Source of the DNA: Granulosicoccus sp.
Lineage (GTDB): Bacteria > Pseudomonadota > Gammaproteobacteria > Granulosicoccales > Granulosicoccaceae
Length of the DNA stretch: 64,000 nucleotides
NCBI GenBank assembly: GCA_023301725.1
Contig: JALZUD010000034.1
Location: forward strand, 58,747 to 122,746
Direction of reading: 5' to 3'
Shown: positions 1 through 9,671 of the stretch, in pieces
How the letters are laid out: every line of letters begins with the position of its first letter
How positions within the stretch are numbered: position 1 is the first letter of the stretch
The notes under the pieces: model-generated
Told to the model about the DNA's origin: nothing
Database searches by the model: none
What the model saw: only the letters and a program-made list of their open reading frames with translations
Position numbers and translations under genes: made by a program

Positions 1-1514
1 AAACCGTTTTGTATTAGGTACGAACGCACTTTGGTTGCCCTCTGCAGAGCCAATTGTTGATTGTATGCTGCGGATCCAGCGCGATCGGTAAAGCCGAAAA
101 TAGAAACCCCTGTTGTGCGGTTTTTTTCCTGCGCAATAAACGAGTTAAGCACAGACGCTGCGTCTTCCGATATATCAGTGCTGTTGCGTTCGAAGTAAAT
201 CTTGTACTCAATAGATTCTGATTGCTCTGACGCACGCAGATCTTCACGGGTGACAAAGCCCTGCGAGCTGAGTTGTTCGACTTGCTCCTTCACATCATTG
301 ACCGTGTTCTCCAACGCGGGATCTGTGTTGGACAAACCCTCAAGGCGCTGTTCAAGGTCGGCAATCTGTGCCTGCAGGGCGCTTTGATTTTGCAGCGCAT
401 CGTCAGCTTCTGAAGATGAAGCGGGTAAATCTTGCACTCGCTGCTCCAGTGTTTGGATTCGATTGCGTGTGGTTTCAAGCAAAGCTTCGAGCTGTGTGGT
501 GTTGTTGTCGGGAGAGTTATCGATCTGTGATTGGGCGCTTGCTAGCTGATCTCGTATTTGAGCTTGAATGGTGTCGATTGATAATGACTCACCGACTGTG
601 GTCAAGGCTTGAACAGAGGAATCAAGCTCGCTCACAGCATCCGTTGTCTGAGAATAGTTCTGTTCCAGTTCAGCAATTTTTTCACGAGCGCTAGCCAGTT
701 GCTCGTTGAGTTCACCAATACGCCGTGAATCAGCATTGACTGTGGTTAAGCGATCTTCAATGCCGTTCAAGCGTTCGTCGATACTGATTGACAAAGCGTC
801 GAGAGTGTCCTGATCTGCACTATTGCTATCGCCCGCAGCCGCACCAGCCCCAACAAGCAGTGTGCCAAGACGAAGGTCTATGTCGCGAGTTTGCTCTTGC
901 ATATCTGACACGCTTTCATCAAGCGCTTTTTGGCGTTCCACAAGATCAGTCTGCAAGCTGTTGACTTGCTCTTGCTGGGTTTGCACTGTAGCACTCAGCT
1001 CGCTAAGCTCGTCTTCGGTTGTCTGCTCATCGATTCGACGAACCAGTAGATCAAGCCGACGTTCGATGGCGTCTTGTCTGACATTGCCAGCATCGGTGCG
1101 CGCGCGAGTCTCCTGCTGAGCATTGTCAAGCTCGGCGACGGCGGCAGTTACGGCTTCCATAGATGCACCGCGCTCATTAAGCGTCCCCTGTAAGCTGGCC
1201 AGCGAGCTGGCGTTTTCAGCAAATTTGTCTTCTACAAGTGCTGTTACCTCAGCCACAGTGGCGCCAGCATCCTGTTCATTGCTGCCATCTTCAAGATTGT
1301 CGTCCAGTTTCGCAGTTTCGCTGTTCAACGAATTTTCGCCGTTGGCGTTGTTGACAATAGTGTCAACGCCTGCTTCAACGCCCGTTTTAAATCGCGTAAA
1401 TGTGCTGGCAGACTTTGATATCAGGTCGTCAAGAGTGCCTTCGGGGTTCTGAGCTTTCCATACGCCGCCGCCCAATCCCAATGCCAACAGTGCGAGTAGC
1501 AAGAGTTTTTTCAT
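1..1514 (-). CDS. OmpA-family coiled-coil envelope protein (partial, C-terminus beyond left edge)
   Basis: About 504 codons are visible from the ATG at 1514, and the frame stays open to the window edge, so the C-terminus is missing. The N-terminus (MKKLLLLALLALGLGGGVWK) is a signal peptide or membrane anchor. Residues about 50-420 are rich in Q, E, L, A and S with repeated heptad-like stretches, as in a long coiled coil. The last visible 70 residues begin with YKIYFERNSTDIS and contain FGFTDRAGSAAYNQQLALQRA, which matches the start of an OmpA-type peptidoglycan-binding domain (TDxxGSxxYNxxLxxxRA). Such proteins tether the outer membrane to peptidoglycan; the function of the coiled coil is unknown. 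It lies downstream of glgB on the same strand, separated by a GC-rich hairpin. The family call is fairly sure; the biological role is not. Confidence 0.8.
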   Translation of the reverse strand, partial: MKKLLLLALLALGLGGGVWKAQNPEGTLDDLISKSASTFTRFKTGVEAGVDTIVNNANGENSLNSETAKLDDNLEDGSNEQDAGATVAEVTALVEDKFAENASSLASLQGTLNERGASMEAVTAAVAELDNAQQETRARTDAGNVRQDAIERRLDLLVRRIDEQTTEDELSELSATVQTQQEQVNSLQTDLVERQKALDESVSDMQEQTRDIDLRLGTLLVGAGAAAGDSNSADQDTLDALSISIDERLNGIEDRLTTVNADSRRIGELNEQLASAREKIAELEQNYSQTTDAVSELDSSVQALTTVGESLSIDTIQAQIRDQLASAQSQIDNSPDNNTTQLEALLETTRNRIQTLEQRVQDLPASSSEADDALQNQSALQAQIADLEQRLEGLSNTDPALENTVNDVKEQVEQLSSQGFVTREDLRASEQSESIEYKIYFERNSTDISEDAASVLNSFIAQEKNRTTGVSIFGFTDRAGSAAYNQQLALQRATKVRSYLIQNG

Positions 1515-1554
1515 GTGTGTTTCTGTTCTATAAGAGTCCTTTCGCGTAGTGTAT

Positions 1555-1583
1555 CGCAGGCAGGGGCTAGGAGTCTGCCTGCG
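1555..1583. terminator. GC-rich stem-loop between glgB and the OmpA-like gene
   Basis: The arms CGCAGGCAG (1555-1563) and CTGCCTGCG (1575-1583) are perfectly complementary (9 bp) around an 11-nt loop. It sits between the glgB stop and the next leftward gene. No T-run follows on either strand, so it may be an attenuator, an mRNA-stabilising hairpin or a weak terminator rather than a classical intrinsic terminator. Apart from this hairpin I see nothing in 1515-1728. Confidence 0.4.
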
Positions 1584-1728
1584 CGCGCGCACCAGTGTAT
1601 CTGAGTGCTGTTTTATTAACGTTTGGACCCTCAACGTATCTAAAATCAATCAGATACGCTAACGCTCTGCGCCTGGGCTCCGCTCTAATTCAACAAGAAC
1701 ACTTGCAAATGCTTCTATGGCAAGGCTC

Positions 1729-3978
1729 TTAGCTTATGTGTTCGAGAATAAGCACTGCCAGCGGTGGCAAGGACAGATTGAGGGATGCTGGCCGCTCGTG
1801 TTGTTCAATGGCGTCGGCGAGAATCTGGCCTTCATTGCGGGTAGAGTCCAGCACATTACTCTGACCGCTGCCACCAAAGCTTTCGTTGTCGGTATTGATT
1901 AATTCCCGGTAATTACCGAGCTGATTGACACCAATGCGATAGTCGCGACGGATGACCGGTGTGAAATTGCAGACCACCACGCAACTTCGCGATCTGTCAG
2001 CGGAATACCGATAAAACGCAATAACGCTTTGCTCCGCGTCAGCGCAATCGATCCACTCAAAGCCGCGACCGTCGCAATCTGTTTCATATAGTGCTGGGTG
2101 CGAGCTGTACAGGAAGTTCAGCTCGCGCATGAGGCGTTGAACGCCAGCATGCTTGGGATCCTCAAGCAGGTGCCAATGGATACTGGAACTGTGATCCCAT
2201 TCACTAATTTGAGCGATTTCACCCCCCATGAAATTGAGTTTCTTTCCGGGGTAGCCAAACATCATTGCGTAAAGAGAGCGCAGATTAGCGAATTTTTGCC
2301 ATTCATCACCTGGCATTTTGTTGATCATCGAGCCCTTACCGTAGACCACTTCGTCGTGAGAAAAAGGCAGTGTGAAATTTTCGCTAAATGCGTAGATCAT
2401 GCCGAAAGTCAAGCTGTTGTGATGATACTTGCGGTACGCCGCGTCTTTGCTCATGTATTCGAGCATGTCGTGCATCCAACCCATGTTCCATTTAAAAGTG
2501 AAACCCAGCCCACCGTTGTAGGTGGGGTGGCTTACTTGCGGAAAACTGGTCGACTCTTCAGCCATAGTCATTCCGCCTTCGGCATGGACCAGTTCATTCA
2601 TGCGTTTCAGAAAGTCAATGGCTTCAAGATTTTCGCGTCCACCGTATCGGTTCGGGATCCATTGACCAGCCTCTCGCGAGTAATCTAAGTACAGCATCGA
2701 TGCAACCGCATCAACACGCAAGCCATCAAGATGGAATTCTTTGACCCAGTAAACTGCGTTGCTGAGCAAGTAGTTGGCGACTTCTCGTCGGCCAAAGTTA
2801 TAGATAAGAGTCTGCCAATCCTGATGCATCCCTTGCCGAGGATCTGCATGTTCATACAGATGCGTGCCATCAAATTGCCCTAAGCCATGCTCATCGGTGG
2901 GGAAATGCGCGGGCACCCAATCAATGATGACGCCGATGTTTTCTGCATGACAGGCATCAACAAAGTGTCGAAAATCGTCAGGACTTCCAAAGCGTGAAGT
3001 GGGCGCAAACAAACCTATAGGTTGATACCCCCAGGAGCCGTCAAAAGGGTGTTCGGTGACTGGCATCAGCTCTATGTGTGTGAAGCCGTTTTCTTTGACG
3101 TAAGGCAGTAATGTTTTTGCCATCTCTACGTACGTTAGTGAGTCACCGTGCAGATTTAACCGCCACGAGCCAGGATGTACTTCGTAAATGGATATGGGTT
3201 GCAGGCGCATATCAAGCTCTCGCTTGTGCTCCATGTAGGCCTCATCGCTCCAGACGAACTTGCTCTGAAAAACAATGGCCGCATTGCCTGGAGGTTGTTC
3301 AAAGTAGGGCGCATACGGATCATGTTTAAGCGGTAGCAACCTTCCATCACCTGATACCACTTCGTATTTGTAGAGCACGCCGTTGCCAATTTCTGGTATG
3401 AAAATATCCCAGATACCGCTGCCATGATGACTACGCATTACATGGCGTCGACCATCCCAACTATTGAAATCTCCAACCAAACTCACCCGTCTGGCATTGG
3501 GAGCCCAAACGGCAAAGTGAACACCGTCTACACCGTTGAAATTGATGACATGTGATCCAAGGCTGTTATACAACTCTTGATGAGTGCCCTCGTTAAACAG
3601 GTGAACATCGAGTTCGCCAATAACACTGTCCATTGAATAGGCATCAATGATTTGCCATTTGTGCTCTGAGTTTTCAAGTTTTATCTGGTAAGGACCCACC
3701 GCTTCATTCAGTAAGAGCTCGAACAACCCATGTTCATGTAGGCGCTGCATGGGCAGCTGTTTTCCGGTATCCGTAAGCACATAGGCTTTTTCTGCGTCGG
3801 GCTGGAATGTTCTAATAACAGCACCTTGAGACGACGTAGTGCTTGCATCACTTATGCTGGGCGATGCAGCATTTTGAGGCGCGTCGTAAGCCAGATGTTG
3901 CCCAAGAACAGAGAACAATTCATAGTGGCGACCTTCTGCAATAGCGTAGATCTGTTCTGTGTCTAGTGTAAGACTCAT
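1729..3978 (-). CDS. glgB: 1,4-alpha-glucan (glycogen) branching enzyme
   Basis: GlgB is a GH13 enzyme that cuts alpha-1,4 chains and re-attaches them by alpha-1,6 bonds in the cytoplasm. The 749 residues fit the long, two-N-domain type. An N-terminal carbohydrate-binding module with [21 protein letters not shown] lies near residues 155-177, and the catalytic barrel follows. Key motifs are [18 protein letters not shown] (~302-319), [11 protein letters not shown] with the nucleophile Asp423, TMAEES with the acid/base Glu at 474/475, and FSHDEVV with Asp542. The ATG overlaps the glgA stop by 4 nt (ATGA), so it is the third gene of a leftward glgC-glgA-glgB operon and is probably translationally coupled. 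No defects are seen. Confidence 0.97.
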   Translation of the reverse strand: MSLTLDTEQIYAIAEGRHYELFSVLGQHLAYDAPQNAASPSISDASTTSSQGAVIRTFQPDAEKAYVLTDTGKQLPMQRLHEHGLFELLLNEAVGPYQIKLENSEHKWQIIDAYSMDSVIGELDVHLFNEGTHQELYNSLGSHVINFNGVDGVHFAVWAPNARRVSLVGDFNSWDGRRHVMRSHHGSGIWDIFIPEIGNGVLYKYEVVSGDGRLLPLKHDPYAPYFEQPPGNAAIVFQSKFVWSDEAYMEHKRELDMRLQPISIYEVHPGSWRLNLHGDSLTYVEMAKTLLPYVKENGFTHIELMPVTEHPFDGSWGYQPIGLFAPTSRFGSPDDFRHFVDACHAENIGVIIDWVPAHFPTDEHGLGQFDGTHLYEHADPRQGMHQDWQTLIYNFGRREVANYLLSNAVYWVKEFHLDGLRVDAVASMLYLDYSREAGQWIPNRYGGRENLEAIDFLKRMNELVHAEGGMTMAEESTSFPQVSHPTYNGGLGFTFKWNMGWMHDMLEYMSKDAAYRKYHHNSLTFGMIYAFSENFTLPFSHDEVVYGKGSMINKMPGDEWQKFANLRSLYAMMFGYPGKKLNFMGGEIAQISEWDHSSSIHWHLLEDPKHAGVQRLMRELNFLYSSHPALYETDCDGRGFEWIDCADAEQSVIAFYRYSADRSRSCVVVCNFTPVIRRDYRIGVNQLGNYRELINTDNESFGGSGQSNVLDSTRNEGQILADAIEQHERPASLNLSLPPLAVLILEHIS

Positions 3979-5555
3979 GAGTACAATTCCGTTTTATAAC
4001 GAGAAGCGCTGTCGCCCCAGTTGAATCTTTGCTTAGCAGCGGATTTCGCAATACGCTTGAAAGCCATAGGTTCTACTTCACGCAGGCTCAACACCTCATC
4101 GACGCGTTGTATGAGTGCCATCGCTTGGCCGGTCAGAGAGTCAGCTTCAAACAAAAAGCCGTCGACATCATTTTGTATGGTGTCGGTCAAGCCCCCGACC
4201 GCGTGTGCAAGGCAGGGTTGGCCATGCTTCATTGCGATCATTTGACTGATGCCACAAGGTTCAAAAGAACTGGGCATCAGGAAAATATCGCCACTGGCAA
4301 AGAGCAGTTCGCTTAGAGGCGCAGAATAATGATTGATAAACAAGAAATGGCTGTGTTGCGCTGCGATTGTCTGGCATTGCAACTCTAGTTTTTCGTCGCC
4401 AGAGCCCATGAGCATCAAAAGACCACGGCCTGCTAAAGACAGCAAGATTGCATCCAGCGCTGTTTTTCCATCCTCAATTGGGTGAAGCAAAATGGCCATT
4501 TTCTGGTCAGTCAAACGACCAACGCTTGTTAATATGTGCTTTGGCCGTGGCTTGCGCGCTGCAGACAGCATACGCTGATGGGTGATGTAATCCACCGCTC
4601 GAAGTGAGTTGCTGCGCGCCATGGCATTAAGCATGTCGTCGCTTATGTGTTGAGCGAATGCTGACCAGTTCAGAGGTTCTTCAGAGGCGGCACCCGACGC
4701 CTTGCTTGCTGGATACTCTATTCCATTGATAATGCCAACAAGCTTGCCAGCGGCTGCGGCGTTGGCCAGAGCTTGTTCGAGTCCTTCGCCACCATGGAAG
4801 CCTCTGGCAGGATCATTTGCATGCAAGACTTCCTTGGCATAGGTTGGAGACACTGTGTGCACTTTATCCGCTAGATTGATGGCAGCGACCACTGGATTTA
4901 CACAGTGGGCCCAGCGTGGATCAGCCAGTAACGCAGGATCGTAGTGCAGGTGAGGAAACCACGCCTGCAATGATGAAGAATGTTCCGCGAACGGTCGAAT
5001 GCCTTGCAGTGCCAGATTGTGAATGCTGAACACCGTGCGGATGCCCCGTAGTGATTTGAACGTGTCGTCAAATTGAATTAAAGGCAGCGCCAGTGCCGCA
5101 TGCCAGTCGTGCAAGTGCAGTACGTCAACCGGATCGATGGAATCACTGGCTATGGCGTCAAGTGCTGCGACGCTGAACAAGGCAAATTTGTTGGCATCGG
5201 TAGCGAAGGGTTGATTATTGTCATCGTCGCAGTACACAGCACCCTTGCCGCCAGCGGCGAATAGCGGGTGGTGCAGCACCAAATATTGCACATTGGCATC
5301 GCGTCCTGCTGCGACCTCATACAACTCGATGCGCTGCGATGATCCCCGGTAGCGCGTGCTGTAAACAGTAATCAATTTAGCATCGGGCAGTTCGTGAAAT
5401 GCACCGTACGCTGGGATGATGACTGTGATGAGGGTGTGAGAGTCGGCAAGTGCTCTTGGAATGTCGCGCACGACATCGCCTATGCCTCCAACTTTCGCTC
5501 CGGGAATAACATCGTTCTCGGCTGCAATCATGCAGATGTGTCGTGTGGGCGCCAT
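3975..5555 (-). CDS. glgA: glycogen synthase (ADP-glucose type, GT5)
   Basis: GlgA transfers glucose from ADP-glucose to the growing alpha-1,4-glucan. The frame is open from a TTG at 5657, but that start would overlap glgC. The ATG at 5555 puts the conserved GT5 N-terminus ([26 protein letters not shown]) where the family normally starts, giving about 526 residues, so I prefer it; no strong Shine-Dalgarno supports either start. Other signatures are [28 protein letters not shown] and the C-terminal nucleotide-binding part with [10 protein letters not shown] and [16 protein letters not shown]. The ADP-glucose loop is KVGGIGD rather than the commoner KTGGLGD, a variant also found in other GT5 members. 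It is flanked by glgC upstream and glgB downstream, which fixes the role. Confidence 0.93.
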   Translation of the reverse strand: MAPTRHICMIAAENDVIPGAKVGGIGDVVRDIPRALADSHTLITVIIPAYGAFHELPDAKLITVYSTRYRGSSQRIELYEVAAGRDANVQYLVLHHPLFAAGGKGAVYCDDDNNQPFATDANKFALFSVAALDAIASDSIDPVDVLHLHDWHAALALPLIQFDDTFKSLRGIRTVFSIHNLALQGIRPFAEHSSSLQAWFPHLHYDPALLADPRWAHCVNPVVAAINLADKVHTVSPTYAKEVLHANDPARGFHGGEGLEQALANAAAAGKLVGIINGIEYPASKASGAASEEPLNWSAFAQHISDDMLNAMARSNSLRAVDYITHQRMLSAARKPRPKHILTSVGRLTDQKMAILLHPIEDGKTALDAILLSLAGRGLLMLMGSGDEKLELQCQTIAAQHSHFLFINHYSAPLSELLFASGDIFLMPSSFEPCGISQMIAMKHGQPCLAHAVGGLTDTIQNDVDGFLFEADSLTGQAMALIQRVDEVLSLREVEPMAFKRIAKSAAKQRFNWGDSASRYKTELYS

Positions 5556-5628
5556 GCTTGGTGTCAGATTGGAGAAAATGTAATGAGCTGAGCCAGTGTG
5601 AAGGCTCCTGGCGCAGCTTGCGAACTGA

Positions 5629-6900
5629 CTATCTGGTTCTGTGCAACTTTTGCTCAAAATTGCTCGGAGTTACCAGAGTAATACCACTATCGGTAACTCG
5701 AAAGCCCTTTTTTCGATCAGCTTCTGCGTCCAGACCTATCTCTGTGCCTTCGGGTAGAACAGTACCAGTATCAATAATTGCGCGTTGGATTGTACAGTGC
5801 CTACCAACATCTACATCGGGCATGATAACTGAATCTTTAATCACACTGTACGAGTTCACTTTGACGTTTGAAAACAGCAAAGAGTGGCTGACTTGTCCGC
5901 CGGAGACAATGCAGCCCCCTGAGACAATGCAGTTTAGTGCCATACCACGTCTGTCCTCTGTATCGTGGACGAATTTGGCAGAAGGCAATTGCATTTGATA
6001 AGTGTATATGGGCCAGTCTTTGTCGTAGAGGTCGAGTTCTGGGGTGTAGTCAACGAGTTCCATGTTGGCTTCCCAGAAAGCGTCGATAGTACCTACGTCA
6101 CGCCAGTAGGGTTGCTCATTGCGCTGGTCTTTTGGTTTTTCATCGCCAAGACGAAAGGCGAATACCTCCTTAGTACCAACGATTCGAGGCAGGATATCGT
6201 GTCCAAAATCGTGTGTGCTGGTATCACTGTCTGCATCAGTGATGAGTTCGTTATAGAGAAATTCAGTGCTGAACACATAGTTACCCATAGACGCGAGCAC
6301 GCGACCAGGCCTACCGGGAATTTCAGCAGGCTTTGCGGGTTTTTCCTGAAACTCAAGCACGCGGCCGTCTTCATCCACTTTGACAACACCGAAAGAGCCA
6401 GCTGCTTCAGCAACAGATACTTCAACGCAACACAGCGTCATGTCGGCGTTTCTGTTTTCATGGGAGGCGACTAGTGGGCCGTAATCCATTTTGTAGATGT
6501 GGTCGCCACCTAAAACTAATACATACTCAGGGCTATGTGTGCGTATGATGTCTATGTTTTGATACACCGCGTCAGCGGTGCCCTGATACCAACCTTCGTC
6601 AATTCTCTTAGAGGCAGGAAGTATTTCGACAAACTCGTTGAATTCGGCTTTGAATCCTGACCAACCTCGGTTGATGTGTCGGACCAGCGAATGCGATTTG
6701 TATTGGGTGGCAACACCCACTCTGCGAATCCCTGAATTAATGCAGTTTGATAAGGCGAAATCAATGATACGAAATTTCCCACCAAAAGGCACTGCGGGTT
6801 TGGCTCTCCATTCAGTGAGTTCATACAAGCGACTGCCTTGTCCTCCAGCAAGTATCAAGGCTAGGGTATCTTTCGTGATTTTGGAGACTGGTCTTCCCAC
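5629..6900 (-). CDS. glgC: glucose-1-phosphate adenylyltransferase (ADP-glucose pyrophosphorylase)
   Basis: GlgC makes ADP-glucose from glucose-1-phosphate and ATP, the committed and usually allosterically controlled step of glycogen synthesis. The 423-residue length is typical. Near the N-terminus are [20 protein letters not shown] and [20 protein letters not shown] (nucleotide-binding G-rich loop and conserved [10 protein letters not shown]). Later come [17 protein letters not shown] (here [15 protein letters not shown]) and [12 protein letters not shown], and the C-terminal part holds left-handed beta-helix hexapeptides ([21 protein letters not shown]). It is first in the leftward glg operon and its promoter must lie in 6901-7115, shared back-to-back with glgP. 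An upstream fructose-bisphosphate-type or other effector preference cannot be read from the sequence. Confidence 0.97.
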   Translation of the reverse strand: MGRPVSKITKDTLALILAGGQGSRLYELTEWRAKPAVPFGGKFRIIDFALSNCINSGIRRVGVATQYKSHSLVRHINRGWSGFKAEFNEFVEILPASKRIDEGWYQGTADAVYQNIDIIRTHSPEYVLVLGGDHIYKMDYGPLVASHENRNADMTLCCVEVSVAEAAGSFGVVKVDEDGRVLEFQEKPAKPAEIPGRPGRVLASMGNYVFSTEFLYNELITDADSDTSTHDFGHDILPRIVGTKEVFAFRLGDEKPKDQRNEQPYWRDVGTIDAFWEANMELVDYTPELDLYDKDWPIYTYQMQLPSAKFVHDTEDRRGMALNCIVSGGCIVSGGQVSHSLLFSNVKVNSYSVIKDSVIMPDVDVGRHCTIQRAIIDTGTVLPEGTEIGLDAEADRKKGFRVTDSGITLVTPSNFEQKLHRTR

Positions 6901-7115
6901 GATGTTTATTACTTCCTAAATGTAATCTATTTGCAATGAAGCTTACCCGCATTAATTCGATTTGGCAAAGGTCTTATGAATTTGAAGTTCATGTCAGAAA
7001 TTTGTTGTTTGATTCTCATGTCCTTCGTTGTCTTTGTGTGTTGTAAGCACAGCGTCACAAACACGCTCTCACTGTCAGCTCTTTAATTGACGATACCAAT
7101 AGGTCTACGAATACT
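6901..7115. promoter_or_regulatory. divergent glgC / glgP control region
   Basis: These 215 bp separate the two divergent glycogen operons (glgC-A-B to the left, glgP-X to the right) and must hold both promoters. The stretch is AT-richer than its flanks. I could not pick out a convincing -35/-10 pair or an operator palindrome, so only the positional inference is offered. Confidence 0.4.
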
Positions 7116-9671
7116 GTGAATAAAATGAATACACCCTCTGGACTGCCAGCACTGAGCGAGCTTGTTAGCCATTACGCTGTGTGGCAACAGCAAGAGTCAC
7201 CGTTAGGGTGTCACTCGGCTGATCTGCGCCAATCTATTCAACAGCATTTCTCCAAAACTCTTGGGCGTTCAATAGATAATGCTTCCGCTCTTTATTTGTA
7301 CAAAGCGGTTGCATTAAGTGTTCGAGATCGCTTAATGGAGCGGTGGCTCGACACGCGCAATCTTCACGATGTGAGCGCAGGCAGACGCTGTTGTTATCTG
7401 TCCATGGAGTTTCTCATGGGACGCTCGCTTGGTAATGCCGTCAACAACATGCAACTGGATGTTGAACTTCGCGAGGCAATGGGTGAGTTGGGCCTAGTGT
7501 TGGAGGACATAGAACAACTGGAACATGATGCGGGCTTAGGCAATGGCGGTCTTGGCAGGCTTGCCGCTTGTTTTCTAGATAGTTGCGCATCGTTGGGTCT
7601 ACCTGTCACAGGCTATGGCTTGCGATACCGCTACGGAATGTTCCGACAGTCCATCGACAACGGGTGGCAAGTTGAACGTCCCGACAACTGGTTAAGCGAG
7701 GGGCATATCTGGGAACTGGAACGACCAGAGCTTGCGTGCAAGGTCAAGTTCGGCGGTAATGTTGAAGTGCTGACCGATCTGAAAGGTGGACATATTCATC
7801 GTTGGGTAAATACCGATGACGTGCAAGCGGTGCCTTACGATGTGCCGGTTCCGGGCTATGGCAATGGCATTGTCAACACATTGCGGTTGTGGGGCTCTGC
7901 TGCAACAGATGAATTCAATCTTAATGAATTCAATGCAGGTGGATATACAGAGTCAGTCGCAGCTAAAACAGCTGCTGAAAACATCACGATGGTGTTGTAT
8001 CCCAATGATAGTAGTGAGAACGGTAAGGTATTGAGACTGCGTCAGCAGTACTTTCTGGTGTCTGCCAGTTTGCAGGACGCCTTGCGTGTATGGCTGATGC
8101 GCCACGATACGTTCGATGGTTTTGCTCAGGCGCACTGCTTTCAACTCAACGATACGCATCCTTCGCTCGCCGTACCCGAGCTTATGCGTTTGTTGATTGA
8201 TATGCATGAGTTGAGTTGGGATGATGCATGGCAGATCACCACAAGTGTCATGGCTTATACCAATCACACGCTACTGCCAGAAGCTCTGGAATGCTGGTCT
8301 GTGGACATGATCGGCGCCTTGTTACCAAGGCCGACTGAAATCATTCTGGAAATTAACCGACGTTTTTTGCAAGACCTAGAAACGCACGCGCCAGGCAACC
8401 CAACTGTTCATGCTGAAATGTCGATCATTTCCTGTGATGCAGTCCCGGTCGTACGTATGGCTCATTTAGCTATTGTGGGTAGTTTTTCGATAAACGGCGT
8501 GGCCGCGTTGCACTCAGAGTTGCTTAAAAGTGGTCTTTTCAAGCATTTCAATGCGCTTTGGCCCGAGCGCTTTAATAATAAAACCAATGGAGTCACCCAG
8601 CGTCGATGGATGGCGCATTGCAACCGTCCGCTGGATAAACTGATCTCACCTATTGTGGGCAGTGATTGGGTGTCCCATCCTGATCAGCTTGAAAAGCTGA
8701 TGAAAGTGGCTGATGTGGAAGAGTTTCAAATGCTATGGGCCGATGTCAAGCAGACCAACAAACAAGCACTGGTGGAATTGGTTGAGCAAAAAACCGGTGT
8801 GCAAGTTGATGCAGCTATGTTGTTTGATGTACAGGTAAAGCGTATGCACGAGTACAAGCGTCAACTACTGTGCGCTCTACATGCGGTACATGTCTATCTG
8901 GATATTATCAACCAGACGGGCAACCAGGTGCCGCGCTTCATATTGATCGCTGGCAAGGCTGCTCCCGGCTATCACATGGCTAAGGCTATTATCAAATTGA
9001 TCAACAATATTGCACATGTGGTCAACAACGATGCGCGTACTCAAGGCAAACTAAAGCTGGTTTTTCTGCCCGATTACAATGTGTCATCCATGCAAATTAT
9101 CTGTCCGGCGGCTGATCTGTCTGAGCAAATTTCTACAGCTGGAAAAGAGGCCTCTGGCACGGGTAACATGAAGTTTATGATGAACGGTGCGCTCACAATA
9201 GGCACCCTTGATGGTGCGAATGTGGAAATACTAGAAGCTGTCGGCGAGCAAAATTTCTTCCAATTCGGTCATGATGTCGAGCAGGTGGCAGAGGTGCGTC
9301 ACAACTATTCGCCCGCAACATGGATTGCCAACGATAAACGACTTCAGGCAATTTTCGAAACTTTTGATAGCGGCCTGTTTGATGGGCAGGAAGCAGAACT
9401 CATACGCAGTGTCATTGATGCTGCACGTAGCCCTGATGATCCATGGCTAACGGTTGCTGATTTACCAGCTTACCTCGATGCACAATATCAAGTGAATGAG
9501 GCCTGGTGCGATACAGCGCGTTGGCAGCGTATGAGTATTGCCAACACGGCTAACAGCGCGCGCTTTTCAACGGACAGAACCATGCACGACTACAATCGTG
9601 ACATCTGGAAGCTTGAGCCATTGGCGCTAAGCAACACAGAGAAAGCCACAGTCGCGGTCTCCAGAATATGA
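7116..9671 (+). CDS. glgP: glycogen phosphorylase (GT35, PLP-dependent)
   Basis: GlgP releases glucose-1-phosphate from glycogen by phosphorolysis. The 851 residues match the family. Motifs are LSMEFLMGRSLGNAVNNM, DAGLGNGGLGRLAACFLDS, GYGLRYRYGMFRQ, VKRMHEYKRQLL and the pyridoxal-phosphate site EASGTGNMKFMMNGAL with its Schiff-base lysine at about residue 686. The frame opens with GTG at 7116 and an ATG follows at 7125; an AGG-like stretch at 7101-7103 allows either. It starts the rightward glg operon and overlaps glgX by 4 nt (ATGA). No anomalies are seen. Confidence 0.97.
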   Translation: MNKMNTPSGLPALSELVSHYAVWQQQESPLGCHSADLRQSIQQHFSKTLGRSIDNASALYLYKAVALSVRDRLMERWLDTRNLHDVSAGRRCCYLSMEFLMGRSLGNAVNNMQLDVELREAMGELGLVLEDIEQLEHDAGLGNGGLGRLAACFLDSCASLGLPVTGYGLRYRYGMFRQSIDNGWQVERPDNWLSEGHIWELERPELACKVKFGGNVEVLTDLKGGHIHRWVNTDDVQAVPYDVPVPGYGNGIVNTLRLWGSAATDEFNLNEFNAGGYTESVAAKTAAENITMVLYPNDSSENGKVLRLRQQYFLVSASLQDALRVWLMRHDTFDGFAQAHCFQLNDTHPSLAVPELMRLLIDMHELSWDDAWQITTSVMAYTNHTLLPEALECWSVDMIGALLPRPTEIILEINRRFLQDLETHAPGNPTVHAEMSIISCDAVPVVRMAHLAIVGSFSINGVAALHSELLKSGLFKHFNALWPERFNNKTNGVTQRRWMAHCNRPLDKLISPIVGSDWVSHPDQLEKLMKVADVEEFQMLWADVKQTNKQALVELVEQKTGVQVDAAMLFDVQVKRMHEYKRQLLCALHAVHVYLDIINQTGNQVPRFILIAGKAAPGYHMAKAIIKLINNIAHVVNNDARTQGKLKLVFLPDYNVSSMQIICPAADLSEQISTAGKEASGTGNMKFMMNGALTIGTLDGANVEILEAVGEQNFFQFGHDVEQVAEVRHNYSPATWIANDKRLQAIFETFDSGLFDGQEAELIRSVIDAARSPDDPWLTVADLPAYLDAQYQVNEAWCDTARWQRMSIANTANSARFSTDRTMHDYNRDIWKLEPLALSNTEKATVAVSRI

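Noticed and set aside
4021..4316. Frames opposite glgA, and likewise the many frames opposite glgB, glgC, bchD and lhaA
   Set aside because: Antisense shadows of well-supported genes without independent coding evidence.
5556..5657. Upstream TTG-initiated extension of glgA
   Set aside because: It overlaps glgC and adds 34 residues before the point where GT5 enzymes begin; ATG 5555 fits better.
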